This document shows positions 37,101 through 52,100 of a stretch of 64,000 nt of DNA, piece after piece. Positions within the stretch are counted from its first letter, which is position 1. Each line of letters begins with the position of its first letter. A program made the position numbers and the translations under genes. The DNA comes from Membranipora membranacea (lineage: Eukaryota > Bryozoa > Gymnolaemata > Cheilostomatida > Membraniporidae), in the NCBI GenBank assembly GCA_914767715.1, contig OU612075.1:15314001-15378000 (forward strand), written 5' to 3'. The notes under the pieces were generated by a model. The model worked only from the letters and a program-made list of their open reading frames with translations, had not been told where the DNA came from and made no database searches.

Positions 37101-40100
37101 AGAGTCAGTATGATTCTTGTTTGAGAAAAGTGAGCCTGCGTTAAAAAATTGATTTTATCCTTGACCAATTTCTCATATGATATTACGAGGAAGGTTCTCA
37201 GTGTAAGTAAGACCAAAGCTACCATCATTTTACTTAGCCAGCATAATCAGATTACTGCTCAGGTTATACACTAGTCACGATAATAACATTGTGATGTGTG
37301 TGCCTTTTAATATACGATGATTTACGGAAACTTATGTAAGAGTGAAGAACGAACTATTTACCTAGCATGAGTCGTCTCCTCTTTGATCATAAGCAGACAA
37401 CTCCTTACACATGCAAAGTCATGTTTTCACGTTTATTTGTGTATTTATTTGCCATTGATCTACACTCACTTTGTCTCCAGGCACAGAGATTCGTTACTCA
37501 AATTTTACCATAGATCCATAAATAGAAAAATACATGAGGAGAACTAAGAGGACACACAGTCCTGATATCCCAGAGATCATTGGTCTTCGTTAAACATGAG
37601 GATTTCTTTTGAGCAGTGCAATTGGAACCAGATACACAAATGATTGGGCATATTGTGTCGGACATGATGGTTCCTGGGCAAAATCAGCTGCTGGAATGCA
37701 CAGAAGAGATGTTATATAACTTTTTTAAATCTGTCTCAGAGTCCTGAAAAGCTGACTGACAAGTCAGTATGAGAAACAATAGAGTTATCAATCCATATAT
37801 GGAATTATGTCAGTGCAAAACTTCAAAAAATATAATGTAACTTAACTCAATAATTGACAACAATTCTACGGAATGCACTCAGTTGTATTGGATGCATAGT
37901 CGACAGCAGTAACAGTCTGTCTGTTAGTCTACTATCGCTGCTTGTTCACTGCTATAAGATTCTCTCTTGTTGGGAGTTATCGTTTACTGGATGTAGGTGT
38001 GTGGATTGTGTCCCCCCGTCTGCTGACGATGTTTTCTTCATATTATGGTTCTGATCTCCTCTCTCCGGGTCAGATATTGATACACTGCTCATTGTCTTCT
38101 TCATCTCTTTAGCCTGAAACAAACACAAAAAGTTAGGCCTACTTACTCCCTGTTAATAACCCAATAAGTCACCCCGGTTAGATACCCCCATTTAGTTTAT
38201 GTGTTCTCTAAATCTCTTTCATGCCAAACTAGATAAAGGGTACATGTTGATAAGTTATATCAAATTGCGCAACTTTATGTTGTTTTCAATTTGACCAGGA
38301 AAATAATATAAAACTTAGAAATCAACCCCCCTTGATTCATATTTGTCAAAACTTACAATTACTTCTCATAACCTTTTCCCTCTGTCTCACCACTACTACA
38401 AACCACACTTGGTTTAACGTTCATTTGCAATCAAGTTATGTCCAAAAGCGCATAATGAGTTTAAAATATCTACAAAAATGTTTAACCCACCTTTTGGCTT
38501 TCTCTATATTTAGAGTAAGTATAGAATATTCCTCCTGTAAGATTCATAATCACTCCGGTAAGCAGAGCTGGGTTGATGGTCACTCCTCCAAATGTAAACA
38601 TACCCATAGTAGTCTGTGCCACAGACTTGAGCGTACCGACCACACTTGTAGTTAATGCTGAATTATTACTGAAACAATAGAATAGTAAATAGTCAAGCTT
38701 CAATAACTGGACAAAGTAATCTCGGGATCATGTAGTTACCTGGAAGAGGCGTGAGTTTCAGTCTAAGATAGCACCAATTAAAGTGCATACAGAATACTAA
38801 GCATTTATAAAGCTCTCATTGCTATATTTAGTGGTAATGACTGTTTTCTTGGCACGCAAAGCTAATGGGATGTCTGTATTTGATATTGTATGGAGGAACT
38901 ATTATGTAGTTATACCTCTGAGCGTGTTGTGTTATATCTAATGATATAAATTACATCAGGATAGATCATAAAATGCATCAAATAAAACATCTCATCTAGA
39001 CCACTCTAATATCTCAAGTTTCAAACAGAGTGTGGTCCCTTTTAGCACTAATTTAACTCAGGTTCGCTTACCTGTTACATAGAAATAAGGTGAAGTTGAG
39101 GAATGAGCCCATGAATAAGAGCAATGTCAGAGATACTATAAATCCAACCTCTTTGTATCGATCAAAATAAAACGCCTTGTGATACTCTCCAAATAATCCA
39201 GCACATGTGACTAGAACTGGAAAACTCAATACGCTACAATAAATAAAAATACCAATGTTACTTCTCACCACGCATTCATGCATCCTGGTGATACCCAGAT
39301 CAAGTGTGGTCCAATTTACAGGAATTCCGGTTGTTCCATTTTTACTGATGAGCTAAGGGGACAACTCCAAATGCAGGCAATTTGGATCATACTTGATCCA
39401 GGTAGGGTGGAAGGGTATATCCCACTCTCCCTGCTTGATGTGATACATGTGATGTATGTGATACCGCATGGACAGTTAGGATATTGTACAAAATTACTAG
39501 GCTGTACACACATATATGTCTGTACATTGATCCCTAATCCGTAGATAAACCAGAATAATTGTCAGTGAACAAACTGCTTTAACCTGTCAATTCAGAGTTG
39601 AAATATAAGCATGAACAGGGCACACTGATGGCTCATGAAGATTGATGGAGTGTTGTCAGCTGGCTCTCACCTGTTCATATATAGAGTATCAGCTGTAGAG
39701 AAGTTGTCTGATAGTTTTTGTAGTAGTATAAGATACAGTGACTGAGACAGCACACTGCCTGCACCTGTGTATAATATAAATAAATAATAAAAAATAAACA
39801 CTGTGAAGTCACAGATTAAGGATATATCCTTAGTATGTCTTGTATACCGCTATATTACTTTCCACTCACGACTAATAACCCATAACCCGTATAAATCGAA
39901 TTGCAGACACAGTTGGTCAAGCATGACCTGGCGATATATGACATCCGAAATTATCAGGGAATGCATGTGACAGACGGGTCACTCTAAATTTGGTAGAGTT
40001 GTCTTCTCCCTGTCTGTTTAAAAGCTATGACCTCCTAGTAAAACTGTGTAAAACCAGGGACATGTTACTCCTTGGTAAGACTCTGAATATCATAATAGTA

Positions 40101-43100
40101 CATTTAGTACTTACGGAAGTACCCCAACTATAAGAAGGTATAGTAATAGGACATTTAGGTAATAAATGTTAAATTATTGTTTGTAACTAGGAAGTGAGAA
40201 GGATATTTGGTTGTTTGCTTTGAGAGTAGACATCCTTATCATGGGAAGTGGGCCTGGTTATTTGTGACAATCCAGTCATTTAGAGACAGTGATCACAACA
40301 CACTGACCAAAACTGGAAGTTGTATTTAAATTAATAGCATTAGCACTTTTATCTTGAGATTCGGACAGTAATTAACCAGACAATGATCATGACAATAAAT
40401 AGCGCACTCTTACCGAATGAGTAAGCCTCCAGGTCGAATGTGATGTCACCATTGGCAGCGATGATACAGCCCACAGACATCATAAGAACACCTATGATGA
40501 CGTTACGAGCTGGCCAGCCCTTTTTTAGTACTATAGTGGCTAGGATAAGTGTTACCAGAGGTCCATTTCTCTTAACGACACTGCAAACATATAACATACT
40601 GGTGGAGTGTTTCATCATAGTGCTCATTGTACTGACTCTCAACGGATCTGTAGAGGCTGTGGAACTTGTCTTATCTTTACAATCCTATAAATTTTCAACT
40701 CATTATAATTGTGGGATGGAAGGAATTGTTTAGAGAGGCTGCACAGGGATAAGTAGACAACAATAACTACGATATGGAATCCTGCGTGTAAAAATCAAAA
40801 TGCAAATAAGTTGAGACAAAATTCCTCTGCAATTTAAATTTGATAATGGCTTTTCCCAGAAAGTCACAAAACCTCACCTCACCCACTCAAAAGCAGTAAT
40901 CATATTATTTAATGATGTCATGCCCTCCCTGGGTAAGCTCTAATTTTCTTATTCACATGTATACTTGGGTTACATGCTTTAGTCTTGGTCTGAGTAGTGT
41001 TACTTTATCGTCATGGCATCTGACATTCAAATGGGTGTGGTTATATTTTGAGATGACAAACCATTGACAAATGGATGACAGCAAATGCATGACTATCAGA
41101 AAATTGACAATTCTAGTCTTGTGCGGCACATGCATAGTTGGACACATGAATAGTTAAAATATTAATACGTCTATGAGTTAAACCCTATTTAACCTTCAAA
41201 TTGCAAAAATCAATAAGTTGTGGATAGTTTTATAGTTGATATTGATTGATTGTATTTCTATCACTGACTTAAATAATTGTTGTGAGAAAAGCATTGGCTG
41301 GAGGAAAAGTTTGCCTTTTCACACACTTGGAATTAATGCTAGCTAAATTTTACTCACCCACTCTCTTTACTCTTTACAAGAGCTCACCTTGGCTAGCTAA
41401 AATTAGTCCTGGTTCACAAAAAGCACCCCCAAAACTGGCTTACTTAATACTAGCTAATATTTACTCATTGAGGGTAATATTACCGCTGGTTGGCGTGATC
41501 AAGGATAGTGTATATATAAATAATATATCATACCTATACATGGTTAGATTCATTGAGCCTAGAGCTGCCAGAGATAGAACTCCATTGAGTGAATAGAAGA
41601 AACAAGGTGCTGAAAACTGCTTCAGGTTCTCTCTTGTCAGGGGAGATAACTTTATATACTGGAAATGATCCAATGATCTAACTACAAATAAATAAGGTGA
41701 TAATGTAAGCAAGTGTGCGAAAAATCTCAATAAATTGATTTCCCCATAGTTAGATCAGAGATCGGAAACCTGAATCATTTTAATTATAATTGAGACCATC
41801 TCGTGCTGGAAACTAAGGCAGCCAGGTTAGCCTCTTACTTCTGCGTGGCAAATTACAGGCCTTGCATTCTGTGTTGTGTGTTAGATTGCAATTACTGCCA
41901 TTTCCAACTTGCAGTGTATTTATGAGCCAAGCACAATTATAATAACTACACCACATCACAGTTTCTCATTAATCTGATCTCTGATCTTACTAAGCCAGCT
42001 ATATAAAATTAAGACCTACGAGATGACTTGGCCCTATCAATATCATTCCCACTTCACTGGACCGGTTCATGGTAACCCACAGCTTCTATTTCTCTTTGGT
42101 GTAACCATTCATGTCATGTTTTGGCAAACTTTAAACATGGGTACCTGATATGGCATGCTGACACCCAGTCCTCCCTGGTACCCTGATATATCTCCGACAC
42201 AGAATAACGCATATGGTCTGTTAGATGTGTTCATTTAATCTTTGATGCTGTGTGTCGATATGGAATTAAACGTTTGGCCCCCTTGAACCAGTAGGTCATT
42301 TTTTGCCACACACAGTAAACTCCCCACAATAAGGAACAAGTACTAGCTACATGTAAGAGGGGTAATGATCAGCATGTTACAATTACAATCGACCTCCGAA
42401 TGCTATACAGTACTCACCTATTATAAATGTGACCAACATCTGTATAGTCATGATAGTAAGAGGATAGTTAAATCCAAATACATCCAGCACTATCTTGTTG
42501 AGGAAGGCCATAGACGTAGAAGTTATCCCATAGATGAGCGCAGAGCCCACACTGGCAGCCATTAAAGTCATAGTGTGAGTCTGACTACCCATCACCACAC
42601 AGAGCGCATCTCTTACATGATGAAGCATGATCGCCGCTCTGTAGGACTAAGATAGAGAGCTGATCTGTGAGCTGACTGTGACTGTGATGTGTCAGTTAGT
42701 GGGAGGTGTCTGAGTATGAGCCCTTGAGGAGGGAGGCGGATGTTAGATTAAACAGTCGCCATAGTACTCAAGTGTTTGGTGTACTGGTATCTGAGATGGC
42801 TGTGTACTCTTTCTGCTCTTGCCGTTTCCTGAAACATTTTATAGTGTGTCATCAATCTCCTATCTATAAGACTTCCCTCAGGTACCCAGTAATGGTGTTA
42901 CTGGTCAAACATGTAATTAGTAGGAGGTTAATGCCTCCGTAATGCTACATTATGTAAAAGAGTGGTGCTGATCTAATTTAATGTCCACCAAATAATATGT
43001 AGGGTCATAAGAAGCCATTGGCAAGATATCAGGATAAACGCTACTGTCACTCAGAAATTGACCTTGGCTTAGCCGAGATGATAGATGAACCGATATTAAG

Positions 43101-46100
43101 ATGTCATCCCTCAGTGTTACTCTGTGCAACACACCTGTTGTTAGAAACATTGTTGCGCTTACATGCTTATGATTAACAGGCAATGCTTGATTCCGTCATG
43201 GCAGCGAACATTACTCTGATACTTGCTATTTCGCTTGCGCTGCTGCGACATGATTAAGTTGAGCTTTGTCTTTCACAGTTTATGTTGCTGAAATATTGCA
43301 CCTCCCAATTAACTAGTTATCCAATATATGGCTAGTAAGATGCTCTCTGGATAATACTCAGTTCTCTACACTCATGGTATTAAATCTCCTTGATTGTACA
43401 GAGTAAATCCAATTAATGGTACTCAGGCAGTCCCCTCTAATACTGATAATGTGAGATAAGCCGGATAAGCCAGCTCTGCTGGGTACGACTGTCTCTAATT
43501 ATGTTAAGGAATTGGCCTCTCATGTTACATTAACAGCATATTATTATCCTCACATAGCCGGGATGCATCCTCATCATTTCCTTTACATCCTCTCCTTTCA
43601 TACGGAGTTCGATAACTACGTCAGTGCTTTTAAGTCAGTAAATAAGAGATGATAGCATTGATGATAGGGCTTGTTTGATTTGAGGTAAGATGTCACCATA
43701 AGCTTCTCAATCTGGGCAGACTATGAATCTCATTACCTCAGATTTACTCAGAACAAAAGTTAACCATGAAGCTAAGACCTTGTTCTTCTCAGTGCATTGT
43801 ACCAGCATATTTGAATGTTTTTTAATATGCTCTTTTTCTTCTGAATATCCATCACATGAGCACGAGACAAGCATAGCCCATATCTTTAACTATGCCGCTA
43901 TGCATACTATTGCATACCATAATATTACCTCTCCTGATATTGAATTGCGTCCCTTCTATGAATATTCACCACATTATGATGCGTGGTTTTGATACTTATT
44001 ATATCGGAACCCAGTTCTTTAAATTCCATCAACCGAGATGAAGTTAAAGGGATAGAGTCCGTAACTTATACTGAAAAAGCAGATGAATTTGACTCTCAAA
44101 TCACTGGTGACTATCTCATCAAAATGATAATTCATCAGTTTGACCATCCGATGGAAAATTAATTTGTGTTGACGTCCTCAACTATTGCATGGCACGCTAT
44201 TTAAATCCGTATTACTCCATTTGTGTGTCAAATGCGGACATATTAAAATTTTTCCAGCATTAGGTTGAAATGGCTCTTGGGGTCTCTCAGCCGCAATGAG
44301 CCCGTTTATTTGCTATCACTTTGCTCAAATATTGTGATGTTTCATTCAAGGCGAATTTGTTGATAAATATAGGGATGACCGATCATATATCAACTCGGCG
44401 ATGTTTCATTGAGATGTCCCTGGTTGCCTCACATTTTATGTCAACTTAGCAAAGTTTTCACCCTGGTGTGATAGCGCTACAACAAAACAACCTTCCAAAA
44501 CATGGGTTGCTGCGCTAAGAACCCATCCGGATGCCTATCGGTGGGTTTGGTACAACAAATGTTACTGCTCCAAGCCATCCGGATAGGTATTTGGCGACCA
44601 ACAGTTGCCGGATGGGTTTGTGACAGTAACACTATATTGTGGTCTCCACACTACATTTCTACTGGTGTCTGAGGCCTAAGAAAATATCAATGAATGACTC
44701 AATGAAGGGAGAGATCATTGATGATATGGTTGTACTGTCTTTTTAGATACTTAGTCGTACTACTACTAACAAACATTTGACCCAGTTATAGGTCTATATA
44801 TAGCTCCCATCATCAGATCTGGTTTCTGTTACTATCACAGTGTAAACTCATAGTCTATGTGGTCATGTAATGAGTTGCCTTCTTACTCCATTAACACACT
44901 CACATAGCTTTAGTTAGTCATTCAGTTCATTGAATGAGGGATTGTCTGATAGAAAGTTACTCACCTCCAACTGTTCAGACAGTTTTCTTTCTCCTGGTTG
45001 GTGTATTTGATTAGGTAGGCCAAAGTATTTAGTTATCTCAGTGTATCACAGTGTTATAGTCTGGCTCACCTGCTATTAGTTCACTCAGTCACTAGCACCA
45101 AGCCTCTCATAACAACTAACTCACTGTAAGCAAAAACAGGAAACTATGCCTTAAAATAGCATAAACAATTCCTAAAGAAGGGGTGGATTAATAAGGGCTA
45201 CTAATTATTATGTTGTCGTTCCAAATAAAGATCAATGAAAGTTCAGACTTGGAGTATTTGAATGCTGTGTAATGGGCAAAATAAGTTGATATCTAGTAAC
45301 GCTCTTAGCTTGCCTACACTACAACAATAAATTTTTTTTTTATCTATCTCCCCCTCATAGACTCCTTTATATATCCGCCACCACCATGTGCTCAGTATTT
45401 ACTATTGACTATTGTCGTAAGAGATTTGCTCACACACAAATACTAGGCGTTGTCACAATAATTAATTGAATAGAAGTGTACTTGGATAACTAAATGCCTT
45501 GTTAATTCAGTCAAACGCATAAAATACCTGCCCTGTTTCAACCATATTTAAATTCATTTCAGCCCACTCATCTCTAATTGCCCTTGTGAGATAGGATCAC
45601 TGGAATCATTGACATGAATAACGATCTCAGAACAGTTCAGTTTCTCGGGAGTCTTCCTGCCCACTGAACAATATTTACAATTTAACATTATGCTGCTTTT
45701 ATTATTTGTGTAGTATGCGTGTAAAGATTACGAGCTAACCATTCAAACGCTGACAGAATTCCTCAGCCCTACAGATCAGGAAAACCAGAAACCTGCCAAA
45801 AGTAAATCTAAAAATAAACTCGACAGTCATGTAAGTTCAGTTAAAAGTTCACAATGATTCAAACAAATATAGACATCTCAGGGTTAGTGCCCGTGCCCTG
45901 TCACCAACTAAGTGTTTAGTTTCTGTATTGCGGTTGAGATGATAACAAAATGCAAACATTATTTTTTCCAAATCTCTTATCCAAAATATCATGCTATGTT
46001 TGCTCAAAGCAGTAACGACAAATACCAGCCAAACCTTCAGAATGGCAAATTTATTTAATTTTTTTAATTCTAAAAAAACCATGACATAAAACATTACGAT

Positions 46101-49100
46101 TGTCTCCTATATTTTAGTTGGGGAGTTGTATACATTTATTGCTGGGTAAGGCATATGAAGCTATAGGTAATTATGAGCTAGCTTCTGATGAGTTCCGATC
46201 AGCACTCATGCTCGATGTTTACTGTCACGAAGCATTTGATAAAGTCATCGGTCATCATCTACTCACCTCTGCAGAAGGTAACATATTGTCTATTTACAAG
46301 ATATATTACGCTACAGCAAGAAATCACTTGTTGGAACATTCTTTGAAACTTTCCAGATTTGAATTCAATTTTTTTTCATTTGACAAATTTCCATGAATCC
46401 TTGTTAAAATTTCAGGAAAATAAAAAAAATGACCCGTAGACGGATCTTTTGCTGGGTATATTTTCATAATTGTCATGGTACCCTATTGGTCTCCTAATAC
46501 AAAAAAGTAAATGAGGTGATGAGGGATGGATGAATTGGTCATTATCAAATTATGGCAGGCCATCCATCCCACTGTCTCATTGTCCCACTATCCCATAATC
46601 CCACTGTCACATTGTCCATATGTCACTGGTATAAACAACTTTCTTGAACACACAATAAGATGACTTTGAGTACAAGCCATGAGAACTATGGGCAAATGTG
46701 CTGGCAGTATTCTGCGCCATGAAAAAAATGGTTAGCCGTTTTTGTTACACCTTATTGACATATACTTATTGCTAGCATTGAAGACTTAAATGTGTAAAAT
46801 GTCGACTGTTTATCTTGTTTTTAGAGCAGACATTGTTAGATGAGCTACCAGTGGAGAAACAGTGTAAGAATAAGCAGAACAGTAAGATAGTCACAACTCT
46901 ATACAATGTACAAGTCAAGAAGGTTAGCTCTTATTACCTAACATAGTCCAGAAGCCAACAACATCTAAGATTCAGTTGAATAATTTCTCTTTGGATGTAC
47001 AATTTGATTGTGTAGGGCACATAAGTAGGCCTAGGAGTGTTCAAAAGCACAAAATTTACACCTTTCAATGGACACGATGGGGAGCTGGGGCCGCTTTTAG
47101 AGGGCCCAACCTTTTAACATTAGAAAACTGTCATATGCAATGGGAAAACCCCTACTATTGTAATGGAAAACCCAGGTCACATGGTATTGTTTACATAACA
47201 ATGTATTAGTAAACAGTGTAAGCTGTGTGCTGCACTGGTATTGTACTGACGACTGAAACTGATACTCTTACCAAGGAGTAACCCTGTTACTCCTTGCTCC
47301 TACCACCAGAAACGTTGTAGCCTACTACAATAGTAGAGTGTGCAAGGCTTTGGTAAGTGGTTGAAGGACATAAGTATCAAAGTCTAGCAGCACAAAATAC
47401 TTGGTCATAGAAATTATATAGTCTGTCAACATATATGTGTGGAATGTGGATGCTTTTGGTAACAGAGAACAGACTCAACGAGTAGTCCTTACTAGATCTC
47501 AGATGAGGAAAATTAATGATGATGAAAGCCAGGTAAGTTCTCATGAAACAAACCGAGGAATTCAATGTTTGCCTACTTAAACTGGTTATCTGAAGGAAAT
47601 ATGTCGCATATTCGACCCACTTGGGGCCGAATACCCGAGCAGAACAGACACCACTATTTTATTCATTTTTGCTCATGTTCATTTTGTATGGAGTTGACTT
47701 CTTCCTGTTGAGGAAGAAGGCAACTCCATACAAAAAGTGTTTTGTTTACCTAATCAAATTTATCCACAGCATTGTTCTTTAGAATTTTGTTACAAGTAGG
47801 TATTAATTCAATTTACTAATGACTCATAGTTGAGATGCCTTTTCGACATTAAAATAAGACTTTATTTTGATTAATGGTGGAAATAAATTTAAACAGTCAT
47901 CGTAAAAAATAAACCATGCTCTATCATACCGTCAAAGTTTCCTGTGTAAAAGGTCAGAATAGGTCAACTCCAAAACAGTCAGTCGTAGTACGCTCCAAAA
48001 TAGTAATACGCTCCAAAATAATAGTAATACCAAAATATTGCAGAGTAATATGCTGCTGAGGGCTCTCCAAAAAGAACTGCCCTGCCTTGATGTTCCCCCG
48101 GTTTTTATATGCACCGGGGTTCATCACGGCGGGTGAGCATGGCCAAAAAACCGGAGGTAGCATTTGCCCATCCTCTTGACAAAAGCGGAGATTTGATTTA
48201 GGTTTTTTGTCTGATAAAAAGGTTTAATTGCACACATTCTTTAAATGCTTGCGTTTGAACCCTCCAAAAAGACGGAGATTGGACTTTAATTTATGTCTGA
48301 TAAAAAGGTTTTAATTATACACATTATTTAAATGTTTGCGATTGAACCCTCCAAAAAGACGGAGATTGGATTTAAATTCTTTGTCTGATAAAAAGGTTTA
48401 ATTATATACATTATTTAAATGCTTGCGATTGAAAGTGTTTGTAAAGGAACAGGGTTCTTGGTATCATTTTTGAGCTTGAAATGTGATTAAGACAGCTATC
48501 ACACATGCATTTGCATGAAAAATAAGTCTTCAGGGTTACTTGGTCTGGTAGGTTGGGGGGTTATAAGTTAACACTATTGAGTTGCCTACTCATGCACAGC
48601 CCAACTTGTCCAGGCGATTTGTAATGAGCCTATTATGGGGGAAATACAGTAATATTAGTGACTATTGTGGTTAGATAACAACTTTTGCAAATACATGACA
48701 AAGTCACTCACAAGTCTGTCGATGACATAAAAGTTCAAATTTAATGAGTTGAGACCGCTAATCAAAACAACCTTCATTTCTGTTATTTCTGCTGTTGTGT
48801 TGAGATCCAGTTATGTGATTATATTTTTCTTCTCATTAATCTAAAGTTTTATCGTTCATTCAGTGATACGGCGAAGGACGAAAAACCACACAAAAAGGCT
48901 TACAATAACTATTCAGATCTAAGATCAATGATCATAGTCAAGAAGCACCAAATTTTTTACAAGATGACCAAGTGAAAAAATACTCTGCATGTATTTGTGT
49001 CAATGCAAGTTTTCACATGTATTTTGTGTGGAGATTATTCATGTCCTTTTTTTGCTTGCCCACAGTTTGACGCAGGTACCATCACATTTAGGTATGTGTT

Positions 49101-52100
49101 CTAATGCTGTATATATTATTTTAAACAGGTTTGCTCAAATATTCTACCATCCAATTAGTCAATGAAGAGAATTGTACCTTCGATAATCTTGAAGTATATA
49201 TTGAATACTGGTTTTCACAAGCACGTATTATGGAAATACTTGCTTTTCTTGCTTTCCTTCTTGTTTACACGGGTCATATTATTGTTGTATGTTTTAATTT
49301 TATACATATATCTCATCTCCCAACTAGTCAATGAAGGGGATTTCTACCTTGGTAAAGAATTTATTATATCAATACAGGTTTTCAGTGCATTCGATATGCA
49401 CATTATTTCGTCTCTCTTCACATTGACACAGGTCTTATCTTATTTTTTCCTTGTCTGTACATGAATGGCATTTTTAAATTAGTCAATAAAGAGGATTTCC
49501 TTGTGCCTCAATAGATAATACACACACACCAGAATGCTCATAAAGAAAAACGAAATTTTGCAATTTTTTTGTCTTTTTTTGCCTCTGTTGAAAAAATGTG
49601 TTCTCTGAGAGGTGTAAAAATACATATTTAGATTCGCAGCGAAATTCCGGTCTAGAATCACTTGATTCTATGTACATCCAAAGAGAAATTATTGAACGCA
49701 ATTTTTTGATCACTTATTGGCAAGTAGCTTCTGGACTAACACAGTATCATGTGTGGTTGTTATATTGAACTGCTGCAACAAATCTATAGTATCACATCTC
49801 TAACAATGTGCCAGGAAGGCATTCCCATCTTTAGTAGTTGTGTTCTCTCAGACATTGAGAGGATAACTCAATATTCAATCTCAACTCGTACGCTGGCTGT
49901 GGGTTGATGTAAACATGCTCCCAGTCCATGTGTAGAATGAACTCACATAAGTCAAATATTTGTTTCTCTGCACCATTATCAACTGGAATATTCACCCTAT
50001 ACTGGGTTTAATGCTATTTTAGTACGCTTGACCAAAGACTATAGATATATTGTACTAAGCTGGGCCTAAGACTTTTTGAATATATTGTAGTACGCTGGAC
50101 CTAAGACTATATGTATACCAGCTGAGATGTCCGCACTGGAGGAAAATCTTGATGTTATTGTTAATCTGGCAGAGAGACTTTATTATAACTGCTACTTTAG
50201 AGACGCATTTAAAATAACATCGAAGTAAGTATCGTGACTCACATGTACAGGTGTAACTAGAAGTGATACTATGTGATGCGTTACTTAGCTTTGTTTCTTT
50301 CTTACCTGTTATACTAGGTTTGTTCAGCTGCTGAGGGCTGCATTGCGCTCATCACTTGACTAAACTAAACAAATAATGACCTCTCTTCCTCACAGTATAA
50401 ATATGTAGCCCTGTTCACACGGCCAAAACCTGTGGCCGTGTGAACAGGGCTAATAAATATGTATGACTAATGAAGGCGTGTCTGTTTATCATCTCCTTTT
50501 TTATCACTCTCATCACAGCGGATTCAGGGGTAGTTCAATGAGTACTTGACTGGTAGTTATCTGAGTAACAAATGTGGTGAAGTGTACTCATGCTGCTCAA
50601 ATATTGTTTGTTTCAAAGGCCACAGACTTAGATACTGAGCGAATCAGCAAGATAACTTTTTTAAAACATCAAATTCTTGAAATCAGCTAGGATAAATATA
50701 CGAGCTAGTCCAGACATGAAATAGCGGTTCATGAACAGAGAAATTACCTAAAACACACAATAGCGTATTGAGAAATGGCGCCAGACTAGCCGAGTCATGT
50801 GGCCATTTTCTTTGTTCAAAATAAAAACAGAAAAGTGGCCACTTGACAAGGCTAGGGCTAGACCATAACATTTACCAAATAAAATAGATATACTTTCTAC
50901 GGCTTGACTGGAGAGATTATATCTCAGTAAGAAGAGGTTTGTTAGGGGTTAAGAAGTCTGAGCATGCAGTACAAAGTATGATCTAGCAATCATCACTATT
51001 GTCATTTCTGTGGTTTTGGACTAGCAGGCCACACATAGTCGGCTTTTTATCACGACTGATTACATGTTTGAGCAGGAATAAATCACAAAAATAAGATTGC
51101 CACTTTGCCTAACAAGCTGCAGAAGCAGGTTTTACTCTTTTTTTTACCGCAGGGAGGTGTACTCAGTATTGGTTTAATCAGTGCTGGTCTGGTCTTGTCA
51201 AAGCAATAGAGAAGTAATTCTTAACTTTGCCATTTTTCAGAGTGCTGGAGAAAGAGCCGTTCCACCTGAGATGTCTACCTCTACATATAACATTACTAGT
51301 GGAGCTCAAAAAGCCACATGGTAAGCCATGTACAGATTAAGGGTCTAATTATGTGGTGTTTTTTGACACAAGCGAGCTAAAAACAGGACCGTAATTCTGT
51401 TTATAGTGAAGAAAACTTACTACAGTGATGTTTTTTGCAGGAGAGCTTAGGCATTTTTCATCTCTGAATAAGTCATGGTTTTAATAACTATACAATATCT
51501 CTCTATCCTGTTTGATTTTCATTAATTCTGTTATCTCATATTTACAGACCTGTTTTATCTGGCTCACCAGCTTGTGGATACTTACCCTCAGAATGTTGTA
51601 AGTATTGGATAATCCAGTTGTCAGTAATCCGTATGATTCATAAATATAGTCATATACGAGATGTTGACAATCCCATGTGTACTAAAATCATGTTCACAGA
51701 CACAAACAATTTTTATAGTGAGCTATTGGCTTGACTTGCACAGTGTTTTATGCATGCTTTCACCTCATACGCTGCAATACACTGACCTTAGTTTACTGCT
51801 AGAGCATTGCTGTTTTCATGTAGAGTAAAACTCTTACTTGTACTTACTTGTACTTACTGGTATTGAAGAGACACGGTATCAGACTTTTGCTCAAATTCTC
51901 CTCCAAAAGAATGTCACCGATTATCACCACATGTATCACGATGCTAAATGGTGCTTTACATCAAATTGAGCGCCACGTAGCGCGCATTACACTGTATAAC
52001 GTAGAACACGTATATCACAATGTAAAGGTGTCACTTATCTAGATCAATTTGTCTTTACTCGGAGTTGCTCCCCCTCTAGCCGGTAGCAAGATCCTAACGC

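Noticed and set aside
47476-47532. Possible extra CDC16 exon (TQRVVLTRSQMRKINDDESQ) with a good donor
   Set aside because: Exons 7 and 8 join directly in phase 0 and match the human KKYNKP-like junction; the acceptor is weak and the peptide has no counterpart. It could at most be an alternative exon.
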